A stretch of DNA of 64,000 nucleotides, from positions 2,232,001-2,296,000 of the forward strand of contig NZ_CP109013.1 of the NCBI RefSeq assembly GCF_036226745.1. Direction: 5' to 3'. The notes under the pieces are model-generated. The model saw nothing but the letters and a program-made list of their open reading frames with translations, was not told where the DNA came from and did not search any database. The first letter of the stretch is position 1; the number at the start of each line of letters is the position of its first letter. A program made the translations under genes and the position numbers. Below are positions 1-7,702 of this stretch, piece by piece. This DNA is from Streptomyces sp. NBC_00683 (GTDB lineage Bacteria > Actinomycetota > Actinomycetes > Streptomycetales > Streptomycetaceae).

Positions 1-876
1 TACGTGGCCGCGCGCACCTGGACCGGCGTCCTGTTCGCCTTCGTGACCGGGCTGCTCGTGTTCGGGGCCGTACTGGCCGGACTCCTGGCCGCCGGGGTGG
101 TCCGGTCGACCACGAGCTGGCAGGAGTTGCTGCCCCAGGCCGCCCTCGGCGGTGTCCTGCTCTTCCTCGACCTGCAGGGGCTCGTCTCCCTGGGCGCCCT
201 CGACGCCCGGCTGGCCCGTGAGCACTTCGGCCCCTCCGCACGGGAGTTGCTGGAACAGCGGATCGACGAACTCGCCGCCAGTCGTGCCGGGGTCCTCGAA
301 GCGGTCGACACGGAGCGCCGGCGCATCGAACGCGATCTGCACGACGGCGTCCAGCAGCGGCTCGTCGCCCTGGCGATGCTCCTGGGCCGCGCCCGCCGCA
401 ACCGGACGCCGGAACAGGCCGAAGCGCTGCTGCGCCAGGCGCACAAGGAGTCGAGGGACGTCCTCACGGAGCTACGGGAGGTGGCCTGGCGCGTCTATCC
501 GTCGGCGCTGGACAGCCTGGGTCTCGAGGAGGCGCTCGGCGGCGTGGCCGAGCGGTGCGTGATTCCGCTGCGCATGGAGTTCGCTCTCGCGGTGCCGCTG
601 CCCAGGCCGGTGGAGACAGCCGCGTACTTCGTGGTCTCGGAGGCCGTCACCAACGCGGCCAAGCACTCCGGTGCCACACACATCTCCGTCACCGTCCGGG
701 GCGACGGGAACCGGGTGTCGGTGCGGGTCCGGGACAACGGCATCGGTGGTGCGGATCCTGCGGGCAGCGGGCTGACCGGGCTACGGAGCCGGGTCGACGC
801 GCTCGACGGCCTGCTGCACATCGAAAGCCCCCCGAAGGGACCGACCACCATCACCGCGGAGCTGCTGTGCGCGTAA
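1..876 (+). CDS. NarL-type sensor histidine kinase, 5' end outside window
   Basis: Membrane sensor kinase that would phosphorylate the response regulator encoded immediately downstream. The reading frame is open to the left edge; a GTG at 4 is in frame but is probably internal, so the N terminus is missing. Counting from that GTG there are two hydrophobic stretches (about residues 8-33 and 43-66), a short coiled linker, a HisKA_3 dimerisation motif with the phospho-accepting His at about 113 (RDLHDGVQQRL), then a HATPase_c domain with N-box Asn about 217, G1 box DNGIGG about 244-249 and G2 GSGLTGL about 254-260. The ligand is unknown. The 3' end overlaps the regulator gene by 10 bases, so the two are translationally coupled. 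Confidence 0.9.
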   Translation, partial: YVAARTWTGVLFAFVTGLLVFGAVLAGLLAAGVVRSTTSWQELLPQAALGGVLLFLDLQGLVSLGALDARLAREHFGPSARELLEQRIDELAASRAGVLEAVDTERRRIERDLHDGVQQRLVALAMLLGRARRNRTPEQAEALLRQAHKESRDVLTELREVAWRVYPSALDSLGLEEALGGVAERCVIPLRMEFALAVPLPRPVETAAYFVVSEAVTNAAKHSGATHISVTVRGDGNRVSVRVRDNGIGGADPAGSGLTGLRSRVDALDGLLHIESPPKGPTTITAELLCA

Positions 877-1511
877 TGCTCGCCGAGGACTCGACGCTGC
901 TCCGGGAGGGCCTCGTCCGACTGCTGGCGGAGGAGGGGCACGACGTCCTCGCCGCGGTGGGAGACGGAACATCCCTGGTCCGGGAGGCCGAGGCGCGGAC
1001 ACCGGACCTCGTCGTCGTCGACATCCGGATGCCTCCCACCCATACCGACGAGGGGCTGCGGGCCGCCCTGGACATCCGCGAGCGGTGGCCGGCGGTCGGT
1101 GTGCTGGTGCTGTCCCAGCATGTCGAGCGCACCTATGCGGCCCGGTTGCTGTCAGGGGGCGCCGAGCGGGTGGGGTACCTGCTCAAGGACCGGGTCGCGC
1201 AGGTCGACGAGTTCCTCGACGCGCTGGAGCGGATCCGGGCGGGGGGTGTGGTGCTCGACCCCGAGGTCGTACGGCAGCTGGTGCTCCGCAGTACCCACAG
1301 CGATCCGCTGGCCGGGCTGACTCCCCGGGAACGCACGGTCCTGCAGGAGCTGGCGCAGGGTCGCACCAACGCCGCCATCGCACAGCGGCTGCACCTGTCG
1401 CTGAGTTCGGTCGAGAAGCACCTCGGCTCCGTCTTCGACAAGCTGGAGCTGCCGAGCACCACGGAGTACAGCCGCCGGGTCCTCGCGGTGCTGCACTACC
1501 TGAAGTCGTAG
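867..1511 (+). CDS. NarL/LuxR-family response regulator
   Basis: DNA-binding partner of the upstream kinase. The 214-residue protein has a receiver domain (residues about 1-120) with acidic pocket AED near residue 7 and phospho-acceptor Asp about 52 (VVVDIRMP), then a LuxR-type helix-turn-helix (about 150-205, LTPRERTVLQELAQG). The GTG at 867 is preferred because it gives the conserved receiver start VRVMLAED; an ATG at 876 overlapping the kinase stop (TAATG) is the alternative. A perfect 17-bp hairpin follows the gene, so kinase and regulator form a closed operon. Targets cannot be read from the sequence. Confidence 0.92.
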   Translation: MRVMLAEDSTLLREGLVRLLAEEGHDVLAAVGDGTSLVREAEARTPDLVVVDIRMPPTHTDEGLRAALDIRERWPAVGVLVLSQHVERTYAARLLSGGAERVGYLLKDRVAQVDEFLDALERIRAGGVVLDPEVVRQLVLRSTHSDPLAGLTPRERTVLQELAQGRTNAAIAQRLHLSLSSVEKHLGSVFDKLELPSTTEYSRRVLAVLHYLKS

Positions 1512-1540
1512 GACCGGCGCGGGAGGGCGGGACACACAGA

Positions 1541-1576
1541 CGGGTGGTGCGGGTTCGTCCGAACCCGCACCACCCG
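1541..1576. terminator. Bidirectional hairpin terminator
   Basis: A perfect 17-bp inverted repeat (1541-1557 and 1560-1576) with a two-base loop lies between the convergent ends of the response regulator and the LysM transglycosylase gene. There is no U-tract, as is usual in Streptomyces, and it can serve both strands. Confidence 0.85.
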
Positions 1577-1608
1577 TCGGTCGTTCTCAGCCGTCACACG
1601 GCCGTGTG

Positions 1609-2466
1609 TCAGTAGGCTCCGAAGACGTTGTCGATCGAGCCGTACCGGTCTGCGGCGTAGTTGCACGCGGCGGTGATGTTGGCGACCGGGTCGTAGCTGT
1701 CCGAGGACGTACCGGGCACGTGGTAGGCCTCGAAGGTCGGGTCGATGACCTGCAGGAGACCCTTGGACGGGATGCCTGCGGCGGCGTTCGAGTCCCAGTT
1801 GTTGATGGCGAGCGGGTTGCCCGAGGACTCACGCATGATGTTGCGGTGGATGCCGTCGTAGCTGCCGGGGATGCCGTGCTCGGCCATGACCGCCAGCGAC
1901 TCCTTGATCCAGCCGTCGAGGTCGTTCGTGTACGTGGCCGGCTGGGCCGCGGGAGCGGCGGCGGGCGCGCCCTGGGCGGCGAGCTTCGTGCTCGTGCGCT
2001 CCGAACGGTCGGCGCGGTCGGCGCTCTTCTCGGCGCGGTCCGCAGCGCCGGAGGCCTTGGATTCGGCCTTGCCGGCCTTCGCGGCCTTGTTCTCGGCCTT
2101 GGCGCCGATGGTCAGCTTCAGACCGGGGCGAATCAGATCGGGGTTGTCGCCGACAGCCGCGCGATTGTCCTTGTACAGCTCCTGCCAGCCACCGCTCACG
2201 GAATGTCCCCGTGCGATCTTGGCGAGAGAGTCGCCCAAGATCACGGAATAGGTGACGGGCGCGGACTTCTTGGCCGTAATTCCCTTTACGGAAACGGCAG
2301 TCGACGTCGACGCCTTTTCGATGGCGACCGGCTGGGCCGGTGCCGCGAAGGCGCCGGTCGCACCGATCACGGGGAGGGCCAGAGCGGCTCCGCCCGTGCT
2401 CACGGCGATGATGCCGCGCGTCAGCGAACTGGTCCTGGAACGACGGTGCTTACCCTTTGCGGGCAT
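1609..2466 (-). CDS. Secreted LysM / lytic transglycosylase-like cell wall hydrolase
   Basis: Probable peptidoglycan-cleaving enzyme of 285 residues, exported by a Sec signal peptide (basic KGKHRRSR start, hydrophobic core, cleavage near AFAA about residue 40-45). A LysM domain (about 70-120, SVILGDSLAKIARG) should bind peptidoglycan. An Ala/Lys/Glu-rich charged linker follows, then a C-terminal transglycosylase-like domain with the catalytic-type Glu in MRESSGNP. The ATG at 2466 is chosen over longer in-frame starts because it sits behind GGAGAGG and just downstream of a cyclic di-AMP riboswitch. Such riboswitch control is typical of rpf/LysM hydrolase genes in Streptomyces, where hydrolase levels affect germination and growth. 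It ends at a shared terminator. Confidence 0.9.
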   Translation of the reverse strand: MPAKGKHRRSRTSSLTRGIIAVSTGGAALALPVIGATGAFAAPAQPVAIEKASTSTAVSVKGITAKKSAPVTYSVILGDSLAKIARGHSVSGGWQELYKDNRAAVGDNPDLIRPGLKLTIGAKAENKAAKAGKAESKASGAADRAEKSADRADRSERTSTKLAAQGAPAAAPAAQPATYTNDLDGWIKESLAVMAEHGIPGSYDGIHRNIMRESSGNPLAINNWDSNAAAGIPSKGLLQVIDPTFEAYHVPGTSSDSYDPVANITAACNYAADRYGSIDNVFGAY

Positions 2467-2483
2467 GGTGAATTCCTCTCCGT

Positions 2484-2655
2484 CGCCTGCGAAGTGAGCT
2501 GTCGGGTTCGGGCTGGAGATGCCCGGTCGCACGCGAATGCGACTTCACCCCGAGCCGCTCCGGATACCGGATCGGCGCTTACCTGGGTCCCCCGCTCCTG
2601 CCGTACGTGAGTGGTCGGGTTACCGGACGGCGGCAGGATTCGGCGTTCCATCCGG
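2484..2655 (-). ncRNA. ydaO-yuaA (cyclic di-AMP) riboswitch
   Basis: The leader of the LysM transglycosylase gene carries the conserved blocks of the ydaO class in order: GAATCCTGCCG near the 5' end, GGGGGACCCAGGT, CTCGGGGTGAA, a variable hairpin (GTCGCATTCGCGTGCGAC), GGGCATCTCCAGCCCGAA, and the terminal CCGACAGCTCACTTCGCAGGCG directly before the ribosome binding site. Riboswitches of this class turn expression off when cyclic di-AMP is high. I read the blocks by eye; the exact 5' boundary is approximate. Confidence 0.9.
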
Positions 2656-2660
2656 AGTGA

Positions 2661-3011
2661 GGGTGACCGTAGGCGAGAAATAGCGAAAGGAACAAGCCCC
2701 GAATTGGTGATCACAATTCATTCGCAAGATCGAATGATGGAAATTCGTGTAATCGACCCCACACGGCGAAGCCAACTTTCTTGGCGCACAAGGGGACCGG
2801 CCGACGGCCCACGACGTCGTCGGCACGACAGGTGACGCTGGTCACGGAGTCCGATAAGGGCGATTTGCGCTGTGCCGAAAGATCACGGGCCGCACGATAT
2901 GGGGCCTTATGAATTGCGGGATCAATACCGAAAAACGACCAAATCCGGCATACAGCCCATTGAAGCCGCACCTGGGCATACCGCGGACGTCCACGTGGAA
3001 CCGATCCACGC
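2661..3011. promoter_or_regulatory. Gene-free promoter region with a Crp-like site
   Basis: About 350 bases of lower GC content separate the riboswitch from a small plus-strand gene. At 2832-2845 there is GTGACGCTGGTCAC, which fits the Streptomyces Crp pattern GTG-N6-GNCAC and is palindromic. AATTGGTGATCACAATT at about 2702-2718 is a second palindromic A/T-rich element. The minus-strand promoter of the transglycosylase transcript must lie here. No gene is supported. Confidence 0.5.
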
Positions 3012-3248
3012 ATGACCGAAAGCGCGAGCCCCAGCCCCTCGAACCCGCCGATCACCGTCCTGGCCGTTCAGCCGGGAGATCCGCCCTTCCGCCTCGTGGA
3101 GATCGACGGAGAGATCGTCGGCAGGGCGACGGCGATGACGGACGTGCTCGTCATCGCCAATGCGGCCGGAATCACCGTCCATGACCTCGACGACCCCGCC
3201 ACGGTGCGATGGGTGGGCGGCGGCAAGCTCACTTGGCGGCCGCACTGA
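3012..3248 (+). CDS. Small hypothetical protein, 78 aa
   Basis: A short soluble protein without signal peptide, membrane segment or recognisable domain. The composition (proline/serine-rich start, then a beta-rich region ending WVGGGKLTWRPH) and strongly GC-biased third codon positions look like a real Streptomyces gene. The start ATG lacks a convincing ribosome binding site. It faces the flavodoxin-like gene and both share the hairpin at 3268-3305. Function unknown. Confidence 0.6.
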   Translation: MTESASPSPSNPPITVLAVQPGDPPFRLVEIDGEIVGRATAMTDVLVIANAAGITVHDLDDPATVRWVGGGKLTWRPH

Positions 3249-3267
3249 GCAGCGGACGGTTCGTCCT

Positions 3268-3305
3268 GCCCGGCACTGCGTGACCCGCGGCTCGCAGTGC
3301 CGGGC
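3268..3305. terminator. Bidirectional hairpin terminator
   Basis: A perfect 13-bp stem (3268-3280 and 3293-3305) with a 12-base loop lies between two convergent genes. Confidence 0.8.
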
Positions 3306-3333
3306 CGAGCAGCGCCCGGGAGGGCGCGCCGCC

Positions 3334-3786
3334 TCAGCCCATCAGCCCGGCGGCGACCGTCGCTCCCAGTTCCCAGCACGCCTCGATGTCGGCCTTGCCC
3401 GGCTCGCCCGTCACCGTCACGGCGTCGGCCGTACGGCGCCAGCCCAGGCCGGTCGTGATCGACTCCATGGCCCGCACGGCGCCGGTGACGTCGTTGCCGC
3501 CGTGCACGTAGTAGCCGAAGGGCCGGCCGCGCGTCGCGTCCAGGCACGGGTAGTAGACCTGGTCGAAGAAGTGCTTGAGGGCGCCGGACATGTAGCCGAG
3601 GTTCGCCGGGGTCCCGAGAAGGTAGCCATCGGCGGCGAGCACGTCGGAGGCGGTGGCGGAGAGCGCCGCGCGCCGTTCGACCCTGACCCCTTCGATCTCC
3701 TCCGTCGTCGCACCGGAGACGACGGCTTCGAACAGCGCCTGGCAGTTCGGCGAGGGTGTGTGATGCACGATCAGCAGAGTGGCCAC
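3334..3786 (-). CDS. Flavodoxin-like / NAD(P)H-dependent FMN reductase family protein
   Basis: Predicted cytoplasmic flavoprotein of 150 residues. After the GTG start the sequence begins with a beta strand and phosphate-loop region (ATLLIVHHTPSPN). It then has the typical FMN-contact segments LLGTPANLGYMSG and the YYVHGG loop, as in small flavodoxin-fold reductases. The frame is open further upstream, but the GTG at 3786, behind AGGG, gives the normal family length and start; a longer start would add a Cys/Pro-rich segment unlike the family. The redox partner is unknown. It is transcribed away from the thioesterase gene, with about 145 bases between the starts. Confidence 0.8.
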   Translation of the reverse strand: MATLLIVHHTPSPNCQALFEAVVSGATTEEIEGVRVERRAALSATASDVLAADGYLLGTPANLGYMSGALKHFFDQVYYPCLDATRGRPFGYYVHGGNDVTGAVRAMESITTGLGWRRTADAVTVTGEPGKADIEACWELGATVAAGLMG

Positions 3787-3931
3787 ACCAAGGAACCCTG
3801 CCGCCCCGATCCGCCGACCGCAAGCGAGGCACGCACCGGCGGGCGCGGGGACGCATTGTCCCGTGCGGCAGGTCATGAACACTTATCCTGTTCTGCCACC
3901 GCCAGCAAGCTCCCCCCGACTTGGTGAACTC

Positions 3932-4681
3932 ATGTCTCAGCAGCACGCACATGACGACGATTCCTGGATACGGCGCTTCGCGCCCACCGCGCAGAGCACG
4001 GCACAACTCGTCTGCTTTCCGCACGCGGGAGGATCGGCGGGATACTTCCGTCTCCTGGCCCACGCCCTCGCACCCGGGATCGACACACTGGCCATCCAGT
4101 ACCCGGGGCGCCAGGACCGGCACGGGGAGCCGCTCCTCGACAGCGTGGACGAGCTGGCCGACGCCGCCTTCGCCGTCCTGCGCCACCGGCTCGAAGCCCC
4201 CTTCGCCTTCTTCGGCCACAGCCTGGGCGCAGTCGTCGCCTTCGAGGTGGCCCGCCGGTTCGAGCAGCAGACACCGCACGGACCGGTGCGGCTCTTCGCC
4301 TCCTCCCGCCGGGCGCCGTCGATCGCACGCGAGGGGACGGTCCACCTCCGCGACGACGACGGCCTGGTCGCGGAGATCGTGCGGCTCGGCGGCACGGACC
4401 GGTCCGTTCTGGAGGACCCCGAAATGCGGGAGCTGATCCTGCCGGTCGTACGGGCCGACTACCGCGCGGTCGAGACGTACACGGCCCCGCCCGGAGCCCG
4501 GCTCACCTGTCCCGTCTCGGTGTTCGCGGGCGCATCCGACCCGGTGACCTCGGCCGCGGACGTGACGGCCTGGGAGGCGCACACCACCAAGGGCACCGAC
4601 GCGCAGGTCTTCGACGGCGGCCATTTCTATCTCGACCAGCACGTCCCCGAGGTCGCCTCCGCCATCGTCGGTGCGCTGTGA
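3932..4681 (+). CDS. Type II thioesterase (alpha/beta hydrolase)
   Basis: Editing thioesterase of the kind that hydrolyses wrongly loaded acyl groups from polyketide or non-ribosomal peptide carrier proteins. The 249-residue protein starts with the characteristic WIRRFAP...LVCFPHAGGSAGYF block. The nucleophile Ser is about residue 97 in GHSLGA, the acid Asp is in the ASDPVT region, and the catalytic His is near the C terminus in GGHFY. The ATG at 3932 gives the usual family length, although its ribosome binding site is weak; an in-frame ATG at 3875 with GGCAGG upstream is possible. No PKS, NRPS or carrier protein is encoded in this window, so it is an orphan or serves a distant cluster. Confidence 0.88.
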   Translation: MSQQHAHDDDSWIRRFAPTAQSTAQLVCFPHAGGSAGYFRLLAHALAPGIDTLAIQYPGRQDRHGEPLLDSVDELADAAFAVLRHRLEAPFAFFGHSLGAVVAFEVARRFEQQTPHGPVRLFASSRRAPSIAREGTVHLRDDDGLVAEIVRLGGTDRSVLEDPEMRELILPVVRADYRAVETYTAPPGARLTCPVSVFAGASDPVTSAADVTAWEAHTTKGTDAQVFDGGHFYLDQHVPEVASAIVGAL

Positions 4682-4773
4682 GTTCGCCGGGCGGCGCGCA
4701 CCCGGACGGACGGGGACCGGCCGCTCGTCGCCGGTAACGCCTCGCTCTTGCGGGCGGCCGGACAGAAGCCGGG

Positions 4774-5442
4774 CTACGGGGTCCCGGCGGCCGGGCCGAA
4801 CGTGCCCGGCGCGAGAGCTGTCAGCAGGGCGGTGACCACGAGCTCGGTCGAGGCAGCCATGTCCACGGCGTCGGGTGCGAGAAGCCACTGCACCTGGAGG
4901 CCGTCCATGACGGCGATGATGGCGTTGGCCGCGTTCTCGGCTCTGTCCGCGTCGTGTTCGGAAAGGTCGCACGCCTCGCGCAGGGCGTCCGCGACGAAGG
5001 TGCGCAGCCCGCTGTAGCGGTCGCGGAAGTATGCCTGCGCCGGGTGGTCGTCGGTGACGGATTCGGCCGACAGCACGGCGTAGAGCCGGACGATTCCTTC
5101 CCGTTCGGCGTTGCGCAGCGCGGTGTCGACCAGATGGCGCAGGAACTCCAGGCCCTGGGGCCGGTCGGCCCCGAGCTGCTCGATGTCCGTCTGGTCGCGC
5201 AGTTCGAGGACGCTGGTGAGCAGGAGCGCCTTGGAACGGAAGTAGTGCAGCACGCCTGCCTGGGTCAGGCCGGCCCGGTCCGCGATCTCCGCGAGCGAGG
5301 CGTTGTTGTAGCCGCGCGCGGCGAAGGTGTCCGTCGCGATGTGCAGGATGTCCCGCTGCCGCTGCCGGGCCTCCGGGCTGCGCGGAACACGGGGCCCGGC
5401 CGGACGCGCCGGTCCGCCCACTGACTGGTTGCTCACGGGCAC
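4774..5442 (-). CDS. TetR-family transcriptional regulator
   Basis: A 222-residue repressor-type protein. The N-terminal helix-turn-helix (about residues 28-75, with SLAEIADRAGLTQAGVLHYF) is typical of TetR, and a helical ligand/dimerisation domain follows. The first codon is GTG at 5442; a GTG six bases on is equally possible. It is divergent from the GH30 glycosidase gene, and an operator-like inverted repeat (5507-5526) lies in the shared upstream region. It may repress itself and the glycosidase, but this is inference from position. Confidence 0.88.
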   Translation of the reverse strand: MPVSNQSVGGPARPAGPRVPRSPEARQRQRDILHIATDTFAARGYNNASLAEIADRAGLTQAGVLHYFRSKALLLTSVLELRDQTDIEQLGADRPQGLEFLRHLVDTALRNAEREGIVRLYAVLSAESVTDDHPAQAYFRDRYSGLRTFVADALREACDLSEHDADRAENAANAIIAVMDGLQVQWLLAPDAVDMAASTELVVTALLTALAPGTFGPAAGTP

Positions 5443-5506
5443 AGCCTAAGCCCGCCCGGTGATCCCATGGCGATCTTCACGTCTTGAGGAAAGCCCCGGC
5501 AGAGTA

Positions 5507-5526
5507 CTTACTAACCACTTAGTGAG
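5507..5526. promoter_or_regulatory. Operator-like inverted repeat between TetR and GH30 genes
   Basis: CTTACTAACCACTTAGTGAG has 8-base arms (CTTACTAA / TTAGTGAG) with one mismatch and a 4-base spacer, a usual TetR operator layout. It is A/T-rich in a G/C-rich region and sits 65 bases upstream of the TetR start. Confidence 0.5.
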
Positions 5527-5730
5527 TGTGCTTCTATGTCGCCGTCGTCCCCACGAAAAGCCGACGTCACGGCAGGAAGGGCGCTCATGGCCTCCTTACG
5601 CGCACCGGTCTCACCTGCCGACCGGGAGCCCTTGCGGCGAGACCCGTCCACCCACCCCGGCGCCGGCGCACCGGGGTGCGACAGCCGGCCGCACCACCCC
5701 GTCAGGTACCGACCGAAGGAGAGCCGCACC

Positions 5731-7638
5731 ATGCCACCTCTCAGTCCCCTCAGTTCCCTCCGTCCGCGGACACGTGCCGCGGGCGCCGCCCTCGTCCTGG
5801 CCGTGACCGGGCTGGGTCTCACCGGCACCGGAGCTGGCACGGCGCAGGCCGCCGACCCGACAGCCCAGGTGTGGGTCACCACGGCCGACGGCAGCAAGAA
5901 GCTGTCCGCCGAAGGCGCAGTGCCGTTCACCGACACCCCCCAGTCCGTCGACATACGTATCGACGGCAACAGCAGGAGCCAGAAGTTCACCGGTGCGGGC
6001 GCCTCGGTCACCGGCGCCTCGGCCCGCCTCGTCCAGAGCCTTCCGCAGGACAAGCGCAACGCGCTGATGACGTCGCTGTTCTCCGCCGACGGGGACGGCA
6101 TCGGGCTCAACTACCTGCGCCAGCCGCTCGGCAGCACCGACTTCAACGCCACCGGCGACTTCTACACCTACGAGGACACCCGCGGCGCCTTCTCCATCGA
6201 CCGGGACAAGAGCGAGATCATCCCGGTCCTGGAGCAGGCCACCGCGGTCAACTCCGCCATCCGCTTCATGGGATCGCCCTGGTCACCGCCCGCGTGGATG
6301 AAGACCGGCAACTCGCTCAACGGCGGCAGCCTCAAGACCGAGCACTACCAGGCGTACGCCGACTACCTGGTCGCCTCGATCAGGGCGTACGGCCAGCAGG
6401 GCATCACCCTGACCGACCTGACTGTGCAGAACGAGCCCGAGTTCGCCACGAGTTACCCGTCCATGAGCATGACGTCCTCGCAGCAGGCCGAATTCTTCAA
6501 GGTGCTCGACCGCACCCTCACCTCGGCCGGCCTGCCGACCAACCTGCTGGCCTACGACCATAACTGGGACCACCCGAACTACCCGGTCGAAGTCTTCAAC
6601 GGCACCCAGGGCATCAGCCGTGTGATCGGCGCCGCATTCCACTGCTACGGCGGCACGCCCTCGGCGCAGCAGCAGGTGGTCAACGCGGGCAAGCGTGTCT
6701 TCTTCACGGAGTGTTCCGGGACCGAGAGCGCCGACCCGGGCACGACCTTCCGCGACACCCTTCAGTGGCACGCCGAGAACCTCGTCGTGCAGAACATGCG
6801 CAACGGCGGCGAGACGGTCATCAACTGGAACCTCGCCCTCGACCAGAACGGCGGCCCCCACCAGGGCCACTGCACCAACCGGTGCAACGGCATCGTCGAG
6901 ATCGCGAACGGCAACGTCAGCCGCAACGCCGAGTACTACGTCCTCGGCCATGTCACCAAGTTCATCAAGCCCGGCGCCACCCGCATCGGCTCCACCAGCC
7001 AGGGCGCCGGAGGCGTCCAGAACGTCGCCTTCCAGAACCCCGACGGCACCCGCGTCGCCTACGTCGTCAACACCGCGGCCGGCGCCCAGCGCTTCTCCGT
7101 GACCGACAACGGCAAGTCCCTCGCCTACACCCTCCCCGCGGGCGCGGTCGCCACCTTCGTCTGGAACGGCAACGGCGGGACCACCGAGCCGCCCGTCGGC
7201 TCCATCGATCCGAGCACCTGGTACCAGGTCAGGGGCCACAGCGGCGCCTGCCTCGACGCCGCCGACTGGGGCACCGCCAACGGCACCGGGCTCCAGCAGT
7301 GGGCCTGCGGCAACGGTGCCAACCAGAGCTGGCAGTTCCGGCCGACCACCGACGGGAACTACCAGGTCGTCAACCAGCACAACGCGAAGGTCTGGGATGT
7401 CGACGGCGGCACCGGCGCGACCGCCGACGGCACCAGGGTCCACCTCTGGAGCTACGAAGGGGGCACCAACCAGCAGTGGCGGCCCGAGGCCGTCGGCTCG
7501 GCCGGCGCGTATCGCTTCGTCGCGCGCCACAGCGGCAAGTGCCTGACGGTGAACGGTTCTTCCGCCGCCAACGGTGCCGGGCTGTCGCAGCAGCCGTGCA
7601 ACGGGTCCGCGGCCCAGGCGTTCACCCTGAGCCACTGA
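5731..7638 (+). CDS. Secreted GH30 glycoside hydrolase with ricin-type CBM13
   Basis: Extracellular glycosidase of 635 residues. A Sec signal peptide (MPPLSPLSSLRPRTRAAG start, cleavage near AQAA about residue 39) leads into a GH30 barrel: the acid/base Glu is about residue 235 (VQNEPEF) and the nucleophile Glu about 327 (FFTECSG). A beta-sandwich follows, ending near residue 485. The last 130 residues form a ricin B-type lectin (CBM13) with QxW repeats (ANQSWQF, TNQQWRP). The family includes glucosylceramidase-like and beta-1,6-glucanase or xylanase-type enzymes; which applies cannot be decided here. The ATG at 5731 follows GAAGGAGAGCC; upstream in-frame ATGs lack this. A strong terminator follows. 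Confidence 0.9.
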   Translation: MPPLSPLSSLRPRTRAAGAALVLAVTGLGLTGTGAGTAQAADPTAQVWVTTADGSKKLSAEGAVPFTDTPQSVDIRIDGNSRSQKFTGAGASVTGASARLVQSLPQDKRNALMTSLFSADGDGIGLNYLRQPLGSTDFNATGDFYTYEDTRGAFSIDRDKSEIIPVLEQATAVNSAIRFMGSPWSPPAWMKTGNSLNGGSLKTEHYQAYADYLVASIRAYGQQGITLTDLTVQNEPEFATSYPSMSMTSSQQAEFFKVLDRTLTSAGLPTNLLAYDHNWDHPNYPVEVFNGTQGISRVIGAAFHCYGGTPSAQQQVVNAGKRVFFTECSGTESADPGTTFRDTLQWHAENLVVQNMRNGGETVINWNLALDQNGGPHQGHCTNRCNGIVEIANGNVSRNAEYYVLGHVTKFIKPGATRIGSTSQGAGGVQNVAFQNPDGTRVAYVVNTAAGAQRFSVTDNGKSLAYTLPAGAVATFVWNGNGGTTEPPVGSIDPSTWYQVRGHSGACLDAADWGTANGTGLQQWACGNGANQSWQFRPTTDGNYQVVNQHNAKVWDVDGGTGATADGTRVHLWSYEGGTNQQWRPEAVGSAGAYRFVARHSGKCLTVNGSSAANGAGLSQQPCNGSAAQAFTLSH

Positions 7639-7657
7639 CACGGCGCTCCGGACGCGC

Positions 7658-7685
7658 AGGGCCCGGTCCGGCGGGACCGGGCCCT
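7658..7685. terminator. Hairpin terminator between convergent genes
   Basis: A perfect 12-bp stem (7658-7669 / 7674-7685) with a 4-base loop separates the GH30 gene from the secreted protein gene on the other strand. Confidence 0.85.
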
Positions 7686-7702
7686 GACGCCTCGGCGTTC
7701 CC

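Noticed and set aside
3068..4972. Long minus-strand frame across the flavodoxin and thioesterase genes
   Set aside because: Arg/Gly/Ala-rich shadow without motifs; two well-supported genes occupy the region in other frames.
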